A stretch of DNA of 64,000 bases from contig NC_018420.1 of assembly GCF_000287355.1 (NCBI RefSeq), positions 310,001 through 374,000 on the forward strand. Direction: 5' to 3'. Made by a program: the position numbers and the translations under genes. Numbering within the stretch: the stretch's first letter is position 1; each line of letters opens with the position of its first letter. The notes beneath the pieces are model-generated. The model saw only the letters and a program-made list of their open reading frames with translations. It searched no databases and was not told the origin of the DNA. The DNA comes from a secondary endosymbiont of Heteropsylla cubana. Its GTDB lineage: Bacteria > Pseudomonadota > Gammaproteobacteria > Enterobacterales > Enterobacteriaceae. This document shows, one piece after another, positions 1 through 11,796 of this stretch.

Positions 1-954
1 TTTGGAAACATGAGCCAACAAGGATTAGCTTTCTTTTTCTTGGAAGTATTATGTCCTATAATATTCATCTCAGCATTAATTGGCATTCTTCAGCATATAC
101 GTATACTTCCTTTTATAATATGCATTATTGGTAGTGTTTTATCTAAAATAAATGGAATGGGAAAATTAGAATCATTTAATGCTGTTAGTTCATTACTTCT
201 TGGCCAGTCTGAAAACTTTATTGCTTATAAAAATATCCTAGGTAAAATGTCAGAACAGCGTATATATACATTAGCTGTTACAGCAATGTCGACAGTATCC
301 ATGTCTATTGTTGGATCTTATATGAGTATGATCTCTCCTAAATGTGTCGTAGCAGCACTAGTACTCAATATGTTCAGTACCTTTATTATTTTATCTTTAA
401 TTAATCCATATCAAGTTGAAAAAGAAGAAGATTTACAAATCAGCGATCTTTGTCATGAAGGCCAAAGCTTCTTTGAAATGTTAGGAGAATATATTATTGC
501 TGGATTTAAAATAACAGTGATAGTTGCAGCAATGCTTATGGGATTTATTGCTTTAATTGCTGCTATAAATGCATTATTTAATCTATTATTTGGCATTACT
601 TTTCAGGCAATTCTTGGTTATATTTTCTTTCCTATAGCTTGGATTATCGGCGTACCAGGACATGAAGCCTTAGAAGTAGGAAGCATTATGGCCACTAAAC
701 TAGTATCTAATGAGTTTGTAGCTATGATGGATCTACAAAAAGTCGCTATCTATTTATCTCCTCGATCAGTAAGTATTTTATCAGTTTTTTTAGTATCGTT
801 CGCAAATTTTTCTTCCATAGGAATTGTTGTTGGTGCAATTAAAGGACTAAACGAACGTCAAGGTAATGTTCTATCCCGTTACGGATTAAAATTAATTTAC
901 GGTTCTACGTTAGTTAGTGTCTTATCTTCTGCTATTACCGGGCTGGTTGTCTAA
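1..954 (+). CDS. nupC: Nucleoside transporter NupC, N-terminus cut by window edge
   Basis: This is a concentrative nucleoside transporter (CNT family) that imports nucleosides across the inner membrane with protons. The reading frame is open from base 1: the codons before the first ATG (position 10) give F-G-N, which continues the E. coli NupC alignment, so that ATG is internal and about 80 N-terminal residues lie outside the window. Visible conserved blocks include [20 protein letters not shown], the [10 protein letters not shown] motif typical of CNT substrate binding, and [10 protein letters not shown] near the C-terminus. The rest is alternating hydrophobic membrane segments. The end matches the E. 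coli C-terminus, so the 3' end is intact. A hairpin terminator follows directly. In a reduced genome this carrier probably supplies host nucleosides. NupX-type paralogues are close relatives, but the NupC match is better. Confidence 0.93.
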   Translation, partial: FGNMSQQGLAFFFLEVLCPIIFISALIGILQHIRILPFIICIIGSVLSKINGMGKLESFNAVSSLLLGQSENFIAYKNILGKMSEQRIYTLAVTAMSTVSMSIVGSYMSMISPKCVVAALVLNMFSTFIILSLINPYQVEKEEDLQISDLCHEGQSFFEMLGEYIIAGFKITVIVAAMLMGFIALIAAINALFNLLFGITFQAILGYIFFPIAWIIGVPGHEALEVGSIMATKLVSNEFVAMMDLQKVAIYLSPRSVSILSVFLVSFANFSSIGIVVGAIKGLNERQGNVLSRYGLKLIYGSTLVSVLSSAITGLVV

Positions 955-969
955 ATCACTAGATTTTCT

Positions 970-1007
970 TTTTCCCAGTTTTTAATGCTGGGAAAATGTA
1001 TTTTTTT
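970..1007 (+). terminator. Rho-independent terminator of nupC
   Basis: Perfect 9-bp arms (TTTTCCCAG at 970-978 and CTGGGAAAA at 988-996) enclose a 9-base loop. A T-rich tract follows, with seven T at 1001-1007. The hairpin starts 16 bases after the nupC stop codon. Confidence 0.8.
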
Positions 1008-1770
1008 AAAAATTGACGAATTTTAATAAAATGAATAAAATACACTTCTTTTAAAGCAATGAACTAAATTAAGATCGCATATTCTCAGCAATCAATCTAT
1101 TTAATTATCCAACTAACAATCCAATTTCAGATAAAAAATGATAATTGTTACAAACAAATTGCGAGCAATTTAAACAAGTAATATATAAATTATTATATAA
1201 ATTTTTCTTTTATTTACTTGCATAGCTACAGAAAAAATATGGAATACGTTTTACTTGTTTTATTATCACACTCTATATTTCATTAATAAATGACACTTTA
1301 GTGTAATTTCTAGTTTAAAAAAAATCTTAATAAAATTTTAAATAATACAATAAAAACATACTTTATATTCGATATTGTTTATACGATAAAATCGTATTTT
1401 TTATAAAACATTGAAATTATTTATACTTGATAAAAAATAAGCCCATATCCTACAATAGTTAGGATACAACTATTTTTTAGTATACTAGTAAATAGATATG
1501 AATAAAAACTTTTTATTAAAAATAATACTTTATGTTATTAATAATATTTAGTTATATATAAATACAATTAATCTAATACATTACACTTATATTACATTCT
1601 ATTTTTTTAATTACATATTTTCACCTATTCCCCTCTAAATTATAACATAATCAGCAATAATGATTAGTCTCAAAATATTTTAGACAATTAATCTTTTCAT
1701 ATTGTTCTCGATTAAAATATCTATATTTTATAATAGTAGTTAAAGTTTAGTTATAAAATAAGTTTCTTAC

Positions 1771-1800
1771 TTGACAATGTTTACAATCATGTTTTATATA
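1771..1800 (+). promoter_or_regulatory. Possible sigma-70 promoter of metK
   Basis: An exact TTGACA at 1771-1776 is followed after 18 bases by TATATA at 1795-1800, about 170 bases before the metK start. Promoter-like strings are common by chance in DNA this AT-rich, so this is only a candidate. Confidence 0.25.
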
Positions 1801-1967
1801 AAAACATATATTATTTTTTTAAGTAAACATATTTATTAAGCTAACACAATATCGTTTGATATTATCAATGGCATATAAAGCCTAATTATTATAAGATCAG
1901 GTATAGATCTTATATCGTATTCAGCAATAAGCGGTCATCTTTACACTATATCTCAAGGTAAAAATAG

Positions 1968-3143
1968 ATGGTTAAAAACCTATTTACATCTGAATCTGTT
2001 TCAGAAGGACATCCTGATAAAATTGCAGATCAAATTTCTGATGCTGTACTTGATGCTATTTTAACACAAGATCCTAATGCACGCGTCGCTTGTGAGACTT
2101 ATGTAAAAACAGGAATGGTCCTTATAGGTGGAGAAATTAGTACCATCGCTTGGGTCGATATTGAAGAATTAACCCGCGCTACCATTCGAGATATCGGTTA
2201 TATTCATTCAGATATGGGGTTTGATGCTAATTCTTGCGCAATATTGAATGCAATTGGAAAACAGTCTCCAGATATCACGCAGAGCTTATCCTGCAAAGAT
2301 CCAATGGAGCAAGGAGCAGGTGATCAGGGAATAATATTTGGTTATGCTACTAATGAAACTGATGCACTAATGCCAGCGCCAATCATTTATGCACATCGTC
2401 TAGTAGCACGTCAGTCCGAAGTCAGAAAAAACAAAACCTTACCATGGTTATGTCCAGATGCTAAAAGTCAAGTGACGTTTCTTTACGAAAAAGGTAAGAT
2501 AATAGGTATCGATACGGTAGTGTTATCAACACAACACTCTGAGCATATTTCTTTATCACACTTACAAGAAGCCGTAATGGAAGAAATTATTAAACCTGTT
2601 CTTCCTAGAGAATGGATTTCTGCTCGCACAAAATATTTTATTAATCCCGCGGGTCGTTTTGTAATAGGTGGACCAATGGGTGATTGTGGTTTAACTGGGC
2701 GTAAGATTATTGTCGATACTTATGGGGGGATGGCGCGTCACGGTGGTGGTGCTTTTTCTGGAAAAGATCCTTCTAAAGTTGATCGTTCTGCAGCTTATGC
2801 TGCTCGTTATGTAGCGAAAAACATCGTTGCGGCTGGTTTAGCTAAACGTTGTGAAATTCAAATATCGTATGCTATTGGAATAGCAAAACCAACTTCTATT
2901 ACTATCGAAACCTTTGGAACTGAAAAGATCTCGTTAGAAAATATAGCAAAACTAGTACTTAAATGTTTTGATCTTCGCCCTTATGGAATTATAACAATGT
3001 TGGGTTTATTAAAACCAATCTATCGTGAAACCGCAAGTTACGGTCATTTCGGTCGAGATCATTTTCCTTGGGAAAAAACTGATAAATGTGAAATTATTAG
3101 AGATATTGCGGGTTTAAAACCTCAGATGTCTGCATACTTATAG
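1968..3143 (+). CDS. metK: S-adenosylmethionine synthase
   Basis: This cytosolic enzyme makes S-adenosylmethionine from methionine and ATP, supplying methyl groups for RNA, protein and lipid methylation. The 391-residue protein aligns end to end with E. coli MetK (384 residues). Visible signatures are HPDK at residues 15-18 in the N-terminal ATP site, [12 protein letters not shown] (the MAT family signature), and [19 protein letters not shown] in the central domain. The last seven residues extend past the usual end. The ATG is preceded by an AAGG ribosome-binding site. The gene stands alone, about 1 kb from nupC and 0.76 kb from the tRNA-Val gene. All catalytic blocks look intact, so SAM synthesis is probably functional. 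Confidence 0.97.
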   Translation: MVKNLFTSESVSEGHPDKIADQISDAVLDAILTQDPNARVACETYVKTGMVLIGGEISTIAWVDIEELTRATIRDIGYIHSDMGFDANSCAILNAIGKQSPDITQSLSCKDPMEQGAGDQGIIFGYATNETDALMPAPIIYAHRLVARQSEVRKNKTLPWLCPDAKSQVTFLYEKGKIIGIDTVVLSTQHSEHISLSHLQEAVMEEIIKPVLPREWISARTKYFINPAGRFVIGGPMGDCGLTGRKIIVDTYGGMARHGGGAFSGKDPSKVDRSAAYAARYVAKNIVAAGLAKRCEIQISYAIGIAKPTSITIETFGTEKISLENIAKLVLKCFDLRPYGIITMLGLLKPIYRETASYGHFGRDHFPWEKTDKCEIIRDIAGLKPQMSAYL

Positions 3144-3904
3144 ATTTATTATTATTAACAGTATATATATTTTTTTGTATGATACAAATTTCACCTTTAT
3201 GTCAAATATACAATAAATGGAAACTAAAATTATTTCGATAAAACAATAAAAAAATAATAATAAAGTTAAAAACTTTAGTAAATCTGATACAAGAAAATTC
3301 AATCACTAAAAATAGAAATTGTGTTACTCAGTTAACATTTATTAAATGTAGCTAATTCTAATTTTATAAGAAAAAATTTAATAAACTAAATGATATTTTT
3401 TTAAAAACGACATATTAGACATTTAAGAGAAGTTCAGAGGATTTGAATTACTTATCAATAGTTATAAACTATAAGTTTTATTTTGTCTAAAGAACGTAAA
3501 AAAATAAGATTAAAATTATTTTTTTATAACATATTAATAAAATTATTTTGATCGAGATAATAAGGACATGAAAAAAAAAGAAATGTTCATGTTTTATCCT
3601 CTTCTGATCATACACATGATGAGGTTTTACCTCGCAAAAAAAATATGTATAGTATTAATAATTATAGTAAATCAGTATATTAAAATATTACATATTCTTA
3701 TTGATAATTTAACAAGAATTAAATTAATTTTTATGATATAAAAAATTTTATATATTAAAAATAAACTATATTAAATAATTTTTTGTTAAAAAAAAATAAA
3801 ATTATTTATTATATAAATAAAACTTTAAATTTTAATTTATTTTGTGTAAACAAGCAATATCTTTTTTTTAAAAAAATTTTTACTTTTTTTTAGAAGTAAT
3901 TAAG
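3144..3904. other. 0.76 kb spacer between metK and tRNA-Val
   Basis: AT-rich with no supportable ORF. Its right end holds a terminator-like hairpin that would serve the minus-strand tRNA gene. Confidence 0.7.
3868..3899 (-). terminator. Likely terminator of tRNA-Val
   Basis: On the minus strand, TTACTT (plus 3894-3899) and AAGTAA (plus 3880-3885) form a 6-bp stem just after the CCA end of the tRNA. A T-run follows on the minus strand (plus A-run at about 3870-3876). The stem is weak, but the position fits. Confidence 0.4.
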
Positions 3905-3980
3905 TGGTAGGTGATGACGGGTTTGAACCGCCGACCCCCTCCTTGTAAGGGAGGTGCTCTCCCAACTGAGCTAATCACCT
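3905..3980 (-). tRNA. tRNA-Val with UAC anticodon, CCA encoded
   Basis: Read on the minus strand, this 76-base gene folds as a full cloverleaf. The acceptor arms AGGTGAT and ATCACCT pair perfectly, the D arm contains TAGCTCAGTTGGGAGAGC, the anticodon loop is CTTACAA, and the T loop contains GTTCAAA. The anticodon UAC reads valine codons ending in A and, by wobble, others. The sequence is nearly identical to E. coli tRNA-Val(UAC), but the first acceptor pair is A-T rather than G-C. The plus-strand TGGT at 3905-3908 shows that discriminator A plus CCA is genomically encoded. E. coli has this tRNA in clusters; here it stands alone. Confidence 0.97.
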
Positions 3981-4259
3981 GATTATTAATAATAACCTAA
4001 CGTAACGAGTTGAATATTTTTATAAACTTATTTAGTTTATCAAAAACGTAATAATTATTAAGTTTTTATATGATAAACCTATAGTTGTTAGTAATTAATC
4101 GCAATTAGATAAATCTATTTAAGATACCATGTCCTTATTTTTTTAAGTAAATATTTTATATTATCTTCATTGAGACATCCATATACTTTATGTGATATAT
4201 TGTAGTATTAATCTGAACCTATATCAACCCTATTTTTAATAAAAAACTTCTTCAAATGA

Positions 4260-7058
4260 TTAATGAAAGTTATGTGCATCATTCCAGTTTTTTCCAACAC
4301 CTATATCTACTCTTAGTGGAATATCTAATTCAAAACAATCTTCCATGATTTTTTTAATTTTTATTAAAGCATATTTAACGAAATCATGTTGTGCTTCAAA
4401 AATTAATTCGTCATGTACTTGCATAATAATCCGTATTGGCAACAGCTCTTTTTGTAACCAATTATCTATTGTAATCATTGCTTTTTTTATAATTTCAGCA
4501 GCTGTACCTTGTATGGGAGCATTAATCGCAGCTCGCTCTGCTGCTTTTTTATGCATACCATGAGATGAACAGATATTTGGTAAATATATTCGACGACCAT
4601 TTAACGTTTCAACGTATCCACGAAGTTTAGCTTCTTGACAGATGCGCTCTATATATTCACGAACACCTGGATATTTATTAAAATAAAGAATTTTATATTT
4701 TTCAGCTTCGGCGCGTATTATGGAAAGTGTACGAGATAAACCAAAAGCACTCATACCATATATCAAACCAAAGTTAATTGTTTTTGCAATACGACGATGA
4801 TTTTTTGTAACTTCTTCTATGGATATATTAAAGATTTCAGACGCAGTAACAGAATGAATATCTTTGTTAACAGAAAAAGCTTTCAATAATGTAGCATCGC
4901 GAGAAATATGTGCCATGATACGTAGTTCAATCTGTGAATAATCCGCAATTATGAATAAAGTACCAGGTGTAGCAATAAATGCATTACGAATATGCCGACC
5001 TTCATCATCACGTACAGGGATGTTTTGTAAGTTAGGCTTTCGTGAAGAAAGTCGTCCTGTAACGGTGATAGCCTGATGATAAGACGTATGGATTCGTTTC
5101 GATGACGGATGAATCATCTTTTGTAATCCATCTGCATAGGTAGATTTTAGTTTATATAATCTGCGATACTCTAATATAATCTTTACAATTGGATCATTTG
5201 TAATTAACTTTGTTAATACTTCTTGACTTGTTGAAGGGGAACCTGTAGAAGTTTTTTTAAGTACAGGTAATTTCTGTTTCTCATACAAAATCATTTGAAT
5301 CTCTCTGTTCGAAGAGAGATTAAAGGATTCTTTTGCTAATTGATGAGCTTTTCTTTCTAGTTTTTCTAATCGCTTAGAAAGTTCTAATGAATATGTAGCT
5401 AAAATAGATTGATCAACTAATACACCTATGTTCTCAATGCGAGATAAAACTGGAACTAATGGCATTTCAATTGTCTCAAATACCTTTTTCACTTTTGGAA
5501 TTTGATTAATACGCGACCATAACTTTTTATGAAGAAGCAGTATTGCATCTGCATTTTTACCACCATACATCATAGCTTTTTCTATCGATGTTGTATTACA
5601 TATTGTCTGATTAGATTTTTTTCTTACATTTTTCTTAGAATCCCAAAAAAAATCTTGTAAAAAACGTTGAACTAATACATCTATCTCGTGACCGCCCGAA
5701 GCGGCGCTGTCTATTATATAGGATTCTAACATAGTATCAAAATTCATACCAGTTAGTTTTATGTTATATTGTTCTAAGATCTTATAAACAAATTTTAAAT
5801 TTTGTCCAATTTTGTTTATTGTTGAATCTTCTAATATAGGTTTTAAAACCGATAAAACGACTGAAAGGTCAAGTTGTTTCGGTACATTTAAATAGTTATG
5901 TCCAATCGGAAGGTAAGCTTTTTCACCAGATTGAATAGCAAAGAAAAAACCCATTATATTAGTAGTAAACGTATCATTTCTATATGTTTTTGTATTAAAA
6001 TAAAAAATACCATTTTTACGAATTATAGATATCCATTCCTTTAAAATAACTATATTATCAATTATAATGGATTCAGATTTCGACAACTTCTCAGTTAAAA
6101 TCACAAATTTCGGACAGGGTGAATTAATAAACGTTGATGGTAGTATCATGCGACTTCTTAACCCAAAAGGCCATTTCATATTTTTCAATTCATTAATCCA
6201 AAACTTGAATTCATATCGCTGAAACAAGAAAATTAATACTTCTATCTTAGGCTCTTCTATTTCAAACTTTGTATAGGAAAAGTCTAGAGGAACATCTGTT
6301 TTAATCGTTGCTAATTCATAAGAAATAAAAGCGACTTCTTGATATTTTTTAAGATTATTAGCGATAGTTTTAGCTCCGCGAAAGCTTAAATCGCTAACTA
6401 TATCAAGTTTTTTATATAAAATTTTCACTCCACCTATTTTTTCTAAGAGAATTTGTGCTGTTTTTCTTCCTATTCCAGGAACACCTGGAATATTGTCAGT
6501 TTTATCGCCTATTAATGCTAAATAATCACTTATCAGCTGTGGCGGTACCCCAAACTTTAATTTTATATCTTCTGGTTTTAAAATAACGTTTGAAGCAGTA
6601 TTAATGAGACTAATATTATTCGATACTAATTGAGCCATATCTTTATCGCCCGTACTAATCAGTACCTCTAAACCACTACGTTCTGCCGCAATAGCAAGGG
6701 TTCCGATAATATCGTCGGCTTCAAAACCATTGATTTCTAACAATGATAACCCCATGGCTTTAATCATATCATGTAAAGGTTTAATCTGACTAATTAAATC
6801 ATCCGGCATGGGAGCGCGATGAGCTTTATAATCCTTAAATAATTGATGTCGAAAGGTTTTGTTTGGAGCATCAAAGATCACTGCAATTTGGCTTGGTTGC
6901 CACTTTATCATCAAACTTCTTAGCATATGCAACACGCCATAAATTGCTCCGGTAGATTCATTTTTACTATTGATCAAGGATGGGAAGGCATAATACGCTC
7001 TGTAGAGATAAAATGAACCATCTACTAAAATAATTAACTTCTTTGCTGTTTTAACCAT
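4260..7058 (-). CDS. polA: DNA polymerase I with a mutated proofreading site
   Basis: PolA fills gaps and removes RNA primers during replication and repair. The 932-residue protein has all three domains (E. coli PolA: 928). The 5'-nuclease domain (about 1-290) keeps LVDGSFYLYRAYYA, GFEADD, STGDKD and GDKTDNIPGVPGIG. The polymerase domain (about 520-932) keeps ADYSQIELR, the O-helix KTINFGLIYGMSAFG and QVHDELIFE. The 3'-5' exonuclease domain keeps its frame (GQNLK, FDTMLESYI), but its metal ligands are replaced: Asn355 and Lys357 stand where E. coli has Asp355 and Glu357, Val424 for Asp424, and Asn502 for Asp501. From family knowledge this should abolish proofreading while leaving primer removal and synthesis. 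The coding DNA is strongly AT-rich (one sampled line 18% GC). The spacer to mnmG is 2.2 kb. Confidence 0.96.
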   Translation of the reverse strand: MVKTAKKLIILVDGSFYLYRAYYAFPSLINSKNESTGAIYGVLHMLRSLMIKWQPSQIAVIFDAPNKTFRHQLFKDYKAHRAPMPDDLISQIKPLHDMIKAMGLSLLEINGFEADDIIGTLAIAAERSGLEVLISTGDKDMAQLVSNNISLINTASNVILKPEDIKLKFGVPPQLISDYLALIGDKTDNIPGVPGIGRKTAQILLEKIGGVKILYKKLDIVSDLSFRGAKTIANNLKKYQEVAFISYELATIKTDVPLDFSYTKFEIEEPKIEVLIFLFQRYEFKFWINELKNMKWPFGLRSRMILPSTFINSPCPKFVILTEKLSKSESIIIDNIVILKEWISIIRKNGIFYFNTKTYRNDTFTTNIMGFFFAIQSGEKAYLPIGHNYLNVPKQLDLSVVLSVLKPILEDSTINKIGQNLKFVYKILEQYNIKLTGMNFDTMLESYIIDSAASGGHEIDVLVQRFLQDFFWDSKKNVRKKSNQTICNTTSIEKAMMYGGKNADAILLLHKKLWSRINQIPKVKKVFETIEMPLVPVLSRIENIGVLVDQSILATYSLELSKRLEKLERKAHQLAKESFNLSSNREIQMILYEKQKLPVLKKTSTGSPSTSQEVLTKLITNDPIVKIILEYRRLYKLKSTYADGLQKMIHPSSKRIHTSYHQAITVTGRLSSRKPNLQNIPVRDDEGRHIRNAFIATPGTLFIIADYSQIELRIMAHISRDATLLKAFSVNKDIHSVTASEIFNISIEEVTKNHRRIAKTINFGLIYGMSAFGLSRTLSIIRAEAEKYKILYFNKYPGVREYIERICQEAKLRGYVETLNGRRIYLPNICSSHGMHKKAAERAAINAPIQGTAAEIIKKAMITIDNWLQKELLPIRIIMQVHDELIFEAQHDFVKYALIKIKKIMEDCFELDIPLRVDIGVGKNWNDAHNFH

Positions 7059-9244
7059 AGAGTATTTTTATTTTGTAATCATCATAATTGTAACAGTTAT
7101 ACTAGTTAATAAATATTATTTATTTAGGATATAAATTATAGATTATAATATTTTTACGTTTATTTTTTTTGTTTTTAAAAATTTATGATTAGAATAAGTT
7201 TTTAACTTTATCTTGTTTAGAAAAATTAAATTCTCTAAAATTTTTTATAGAACTTAAATTGTTTATATGTTAAACATATAATAAATGTTGATATATAATC
7301 TCTTTATCTTATTGATTTATTTATAAAAATTTTTTGTAAGTTATAATTATAGTTTTAGATTTAAAAACCTAATATATTTTTACAACATTAAAGACATCAT
7401 GGAAAAATCAATAATAAAAAACACTTCTTAAATATTTTATGATTGAACGTAACACTGAGTTTAAATGCTGTAATTTAATGCATTAATTATTAATTGCACA
7501 TAACAGAGCAAAAATCTGTCTATAATTACTTGAGCAATTAGTCTATAAATTGAGATTCATATTTTAGTTGAAAAACATGTCTAGCTTCTTTTTGTTACTA
7601 TAATTTAGAAAATTTCATAGCTGCTATTTTAAGGGAGGCAGAAAATATATATTACAAGTAATATATGTTTTTTACTATTATTAAATAAGTCTTTATTAAT
7701 TAAAATTATTAAATATTTATCAAATTATTATAAACAATCTTTATTATTGAACAAGGGAAAGGGGGTTTGTAGATTTTTCCGTATTTTAGGAATATATATG
7801 TTCTGGAAATTAAAATTTTTTTTATTAGATAAAGATTTTACTCTTAATTTTAGAAAACGTCTAATATCAAATATTGTTTGATTTAAGTACATCTCACTAA
7901 GATTAATGAAAAAATAAAAGATTTTATCTATGTCATTTTTACATTTTGACCAGAAAAATATGTTTTTCAATTCACAATTGAAACAGAAAACCAATAAAAT
8001 TCATAATTTAGTTAATATAAAAAAACTTAAAATCTATCTTTAATATAACATAAGGAACTAAATTCTGATTTACAGTGCAGTTAATAATTACAATGCCAGT
8101 TAAAATAGGAAGGATTTCTTACATTAACTCTAATAAAAACAAATTTTACTACAATTAATTGTTTACTTTTTTTTAAAAAATTAGTTGATCAATTAAATAC
8201 CAACTTATAAAAAATCATTAACAATAAAAAAATTAAAATTAATCATAGTAAATTATACATATTTATTATTAACAATTATTTATATAAAAATCAATTTAAA
8301 TTTGACACCATACTTCGATATTTTTTTAAAAACTACTCACGTTAATCTATAACTTATTGTTTACTCCTGGAGAGTACCCAATATGTTTGATATGTGTGAT
8401 AATATTATTATATATTTTTACTATAAGTAGTAGTTGCGAGTGAGTTAGTACCTAGATAGAGCGGCATAAATTATTTTTTTTTGATTTAAATCTTGAAAAG
8501 ATTTCAATAAATAAAAAAATAAAAATCAATAATTTTCGAGATGATAAAAGTAAATATAAACACTTGCTAACTGCTATGATCAAGTTGCGGCATAGAAATA
8601 TTTTTATCTTTAATGATTATCAAAGCAATTAATACTATTAACTAATAATAACATCATTACTATTATTTAAATACACTTTTCTATAAACGACGAATATAGT
8701 GTAAATATTGTTTTATGTTACCCATTTAAAATTTCGTTATTGTCAACCCAGCCCCCCCTATATTCGAAAATAGTTAAACATATTATAATTAATATTAATT
8801 GCTCATAACTTATTTGAAAGTCAAGTAAAACGTTTTTATAATATAAAAGAATAAAACTAGATTAATTTAGTATTCATTCTTCAATAACTTTAACTCTTAA
8901 CAAAGATGAGGATAACCTGAGTTTATGTTATGTATAATAATAAGAAACATGTTTTTGTTAGATATAACAATTTAAAAAATCTTAACTTATACTACGGATT
9001 AACACAGTTCATTCACAGCTTTAATACATAGATAATCCCTTGTATCTTATTACATTAACTAGTTTACTCACTATAATACACAACCTTAATAATAAAAATT
9101 AAAAAGATTTTTTAAATTAATTGAGCTCTTCACTTCTTTTAAATTTTTTATAAATTTTAATTACTTTGTAAAAATTAACTTAATAAGGGAAAGTTGTATT
9201 GTAAGCTGCAAACTACACTAAATTCTTGCCCGGGGTTTTTAAAT
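7059..9244. other. 2.2 kb spacer between divergent polA and mnmG, candidate origin region
   Basis: This long AT-rich spacer separates divergent polA and mnmG. I see no supportable gene; an 88-codon minus-strand frame is rejected as spurious. In E. coli and many relatives oriC lies beside mnmG, so this is the natural place for an origin, but I found no exact DnaA box (TTATCCACA) here. An unusual run of seven C lies at 8752-8758. Confidence 0.4.
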
Positions 9245-11155
9245 ATGATTTATTCATATGACTTTGATGTTATCATTATTGGTGGTGGACATGCTGGTAC
9301 GGAAGCAGCTATGGCATCAGCACGGATGGGATGTAAAACTATTTTACTGACGTATAATATTGATACGATTGGACAAATGTCATGTAATCCAGCAATTGGT
9401 GGTATTGGAAAGGGACATTTAGTTAAAGAAATTGATGCTATGGGTGGATTAATGGCTCAAGCAATCGATAAAGCTGGAATACAATTTAGGATGCTAAATA
9501 CTAGTAAAGGACCTGCTGTAAGAGCTACTCGGGCACAAGCAGATCGAGTGCTTTATTGGCAATCGGTACGTTCGGCAATAGAAAGTCAACCCAACCTAAC
9601 TTGTTTTCAGCAATCAGTTGAAGATTTGATAATAGAAAATAATAAAGTGATTGGCGTTGTTACTAAAATAGGGTTGAAAATTTATTCTCGAGCGGTAATT
9701 TTAACTACAGGAACTTTCCTTGATGGAAAAATTTATATTGGAACAAATCATTATCAAGGTGGTAGAGCAGGAGATTCGTCTGCAACTTCTTTATCTTATC
9801 GTTTACGCGAACTTCCCTTAAAGGTAAATCGATTAAAAACTGGTACACCTCCGCGTCTTGATGCACGTAGTATTAATTTTTCAGTATTAAAGGAGCAATA
9901 TGGAGATATTCCATCACCAGTCTTTTCATTTCTTGGGTCTGAAAGAGAACATCCGCGTCAAATACCATGTTATATTACTTATACTAATGAAAATACGCAT
10001 AGTATTATTCGAAATAATCTACATCAAAGCCCCATGTATAAGAATATTATTACAGGAGTGGGTCCACGTTACTGTCCTTCCATTGAAGATAAGGTAATTC
10101 GATTCTCTGATCGTAATGCGCATCAGATTTTCCTTGAGCCAGAAGGGTTGAATACTAATGAAATTTATCCTAATGGAATTTCTACAAGCTTATCTTTTGA
10201 TGTACAGATACAAATAATAAGATCTATCTATGGTCTCGAGAATGCTCAAATTGTTCGTCCAGGCTATGCGATTGAGTATGATGCTTTTGACGCTAAAGAT
10301 CTTAAACTTACGTTAGAGAGTAAATTTATAAACGGGCTTTTTTTTGCTGGTCAAATCAATGGTACTACAGGTTATGAAGAAGCTGCTGCTCAAGGTATCC
10401 TTGCTGGTTTAAATGCGGCAAGATTGGCTCAAGATAAAGATAGTTGGTTTCCACGACGTGATCAAGCTTATATTGGGGTTCTTGTTGATGATTTATCTAC
10501 ACTTGGTACGAAAGAACCTTATCGCATGTTTACTTCTCGAGCTGAATATCGATTGCTATTACGAGAAGACAATGCTGATCTTCGTTTAACAGAAATTGGT
10601 CGAAAACTTGGTTTGGTAGATGATATCCGATGGGCTCGTTTCTCTACTAAGCAAGAATGCATTGAACTTGAACGCCAGCGTTTACGTAATATTTGGGCAC
10701 ACCCAGAAAGCACAAACATCAAACAGCTTAATCAATTATTGGAAACCCCGCTGACCCGAGAAGTTAACGCTGAAGAATTACTTCGTCGTCCAGAAATAAG
10801 TTATAGTCGCTTAACTTCTATAAAATATTTTGGGCCTCCTCTTCTAGATAAAGAAGCGACAGATCAAATCGAAATACAAATTAAATATGAAGGTTATATT
10901 GTTCACCAGCAAGATGCAATTATACGTCAAATGCAACATGAAAACACTTTTTTACCTACAACGATAGATTTTAAAACCATAGGTGGTCTCTCGAATGAAG
11001 TGATAACCAAGCTTAATGAACAAAAACCGCATTCTCTTGGTCAGGCTTCTCGTATTTCTGGTATCACGCCAGCAGCAATTTCCATCTTGTTGATGTGGCT
11101 TAAAAAAAATGGTTTAATTTCTCAAGTTAAAAAAGAAAGAAAACATGATGGTTAA
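9245..11155 (+). CDS. mnmG: tRNA uridine-5-carboxymethylaminomethyl modification enzyme MnmG (GidA)
   Basis: This FAD enzyme works with MnmE to add the aminomethyl-type group at wobble U34 of tRNAs reading A- or G-ending codons. From the ATG at 9245 the protein has 636 residues (E. coli: 629). The open frame extends to a TTG at 9194, but homology begins at [18 protein letters not shown], so 9245 is the better start. Visible blocks are the dinucleotide site [53 protein letters not shown] and the C-terminal [15 protein letters not shown] used in MnmE and tRNA contact. In E. coli rsmG follows; here a 0.64 kb spacer follows instead. mnmG is a classic origin-flanking gene. Confidence 0.97.
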   Translation: MIYSYDFDVIIIGGGHAGTEAAMASARMGCKTILLTYNIDTIGQMSCNPAIGGIGKGHLVKEIDAMGGLMAQAIDKAGIQFRMLNTSKGPAVRATRAQADRVLYWQSVRSAIESQPNLTCFQQSVEDLIIENNKVIGVVTKIGLKIYSRAVILTTGTFLDGKIYIGTNHYQGGRAGDSSATSLSYRLRELPLKVNRLKTGTPPRLDARSINFSVLKEQYGDIPSPVFSFLGSEREHPRQIPCYITYTNENTHSIIRNNLHQSPMYKNIITGVGPRYCPSIEDKVIRFSDRNAHQIFLEPEGLNTNEIYPNGISTSLSFDVQIQIIRSIYGLENAQIVRPGYAIEYDAFDAKDLKLTLESKFINGLFFAGQINGTTGYEEAAAQGILAGLNAARLAQDKDSWFPRRDQAYIGVLVDDLSTLGTKEPYRMFTSRAEYRLLLREDNADLRLTEIGRKLGLVDDIRWARFSTKQECIELERQRLRNIWAHPESTNIKQLNQLLETPLTREVNAEELLRRPEISYSRLTSIKYFGPPLLDKEATDQIEIQIKYEGYIVHQQDAIIRQMQHENTFLPTTIDFKTIGGLSNEVITKLNEQKPHSLGQASRISGITPAAISILLMWLKKNGLISQVKKERKHDG

Positions 11156-11796
11156 AAGAGTATCTGTATAATAATTTAACAACGCTTAAAAATTTTAAAA
11201 TATTAATTTTATGATTTTTTAATTAATAATTATTACTTTAAAAAAAAAGAGAAAATATGTTGTCTAGCAAATAAAAACATTTTATGTAATAAATGTTTTT
11301 ATTAAATTAGAATAATTATTCATTCGTCATTTTTTTAGACCTGGTTAACTTACTCAGCAACTAGTTCAAAAATAAAAAAACAAATCAAATCAAAAGCATA
11401 ATTGTTTTAATTATTTATGAAAAAATTTTGATATGTAATATTTTTACCTACAAGATAATTAGATTTATTATATAAAAACATCGATATGCAATTTATATAA
11501 TAAAGTATTAGTTGGTGAATTTTATTAATAAAAATAAGTAACATACTTTATCTTTATTTTTCCCATCTATTATAGATCTTAATTGTTTAATGAATTATTA
11601 TATTTAATTTTAGAGTTGATTTCTTTTTTTTATTAAAGTTAATTTAACTAATTATAAAAAGTTAAATAAATAATATAAGTTAATTTGATATTTGAAATAT
11701 AAATAAATTTATTATGTTTATAATATTTTATACTAAAGTTTAACTAAGTTAATTAAACTTTAGATCTTAAATTTAGATAATACTAAGTATTTTAAA
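11156..11796. other. 0.64 kb spacer after mnmG
   Basis: No supportable ORF. Apart from a hairpin at 11270-11303, only AT-rich sequence. The length is close to that of rsmG (about 624 bases), the E. coli neighbour of mnmG, which may have decayed here; I see no residual protein similarity. Confidence 0.55.
11270..11303 (+). terminator. Possible terminator downstream of mnmG
   Basis: Perfect 13-bp arms (11270-11282 and 11291-11303) flank an 8-base loop, and the descending arm contains five T. It lies 115 bases after the mnmG stop. Arms are almost all A/T, so the hairpin is weak and may be chance. Confidence 0.35.

Larger units (their letters stand above)
955..1967. other. 1.0 kb spacer between nupC and metK
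   Basis: The spacer is very AT-rich with no supportable ORF. It holds the nupC terminator at its left end and one promoter-like element about 170 bases before metK. Nothing else is recognisable. Confidence 0.7.

Noticed and set aside
4345-4563. Plus-strand ORF inside polA
   Set aside because: It is the reverse-strand shadow of the conserved polymerase domain.
7728-7994. 88-codon minus-strand ORF
   Set aside because: It starts with TTG without a ribosome site, is rich in F, N, K and I as expected from random AT-rich DNA, and resembles no known family.
9194-9244. TTG start for mnmG with a purine-rich site upstream
   Set aside because: The extra 17 residues have no counterpart in MnmG; homology starts at the ATG at 9245.
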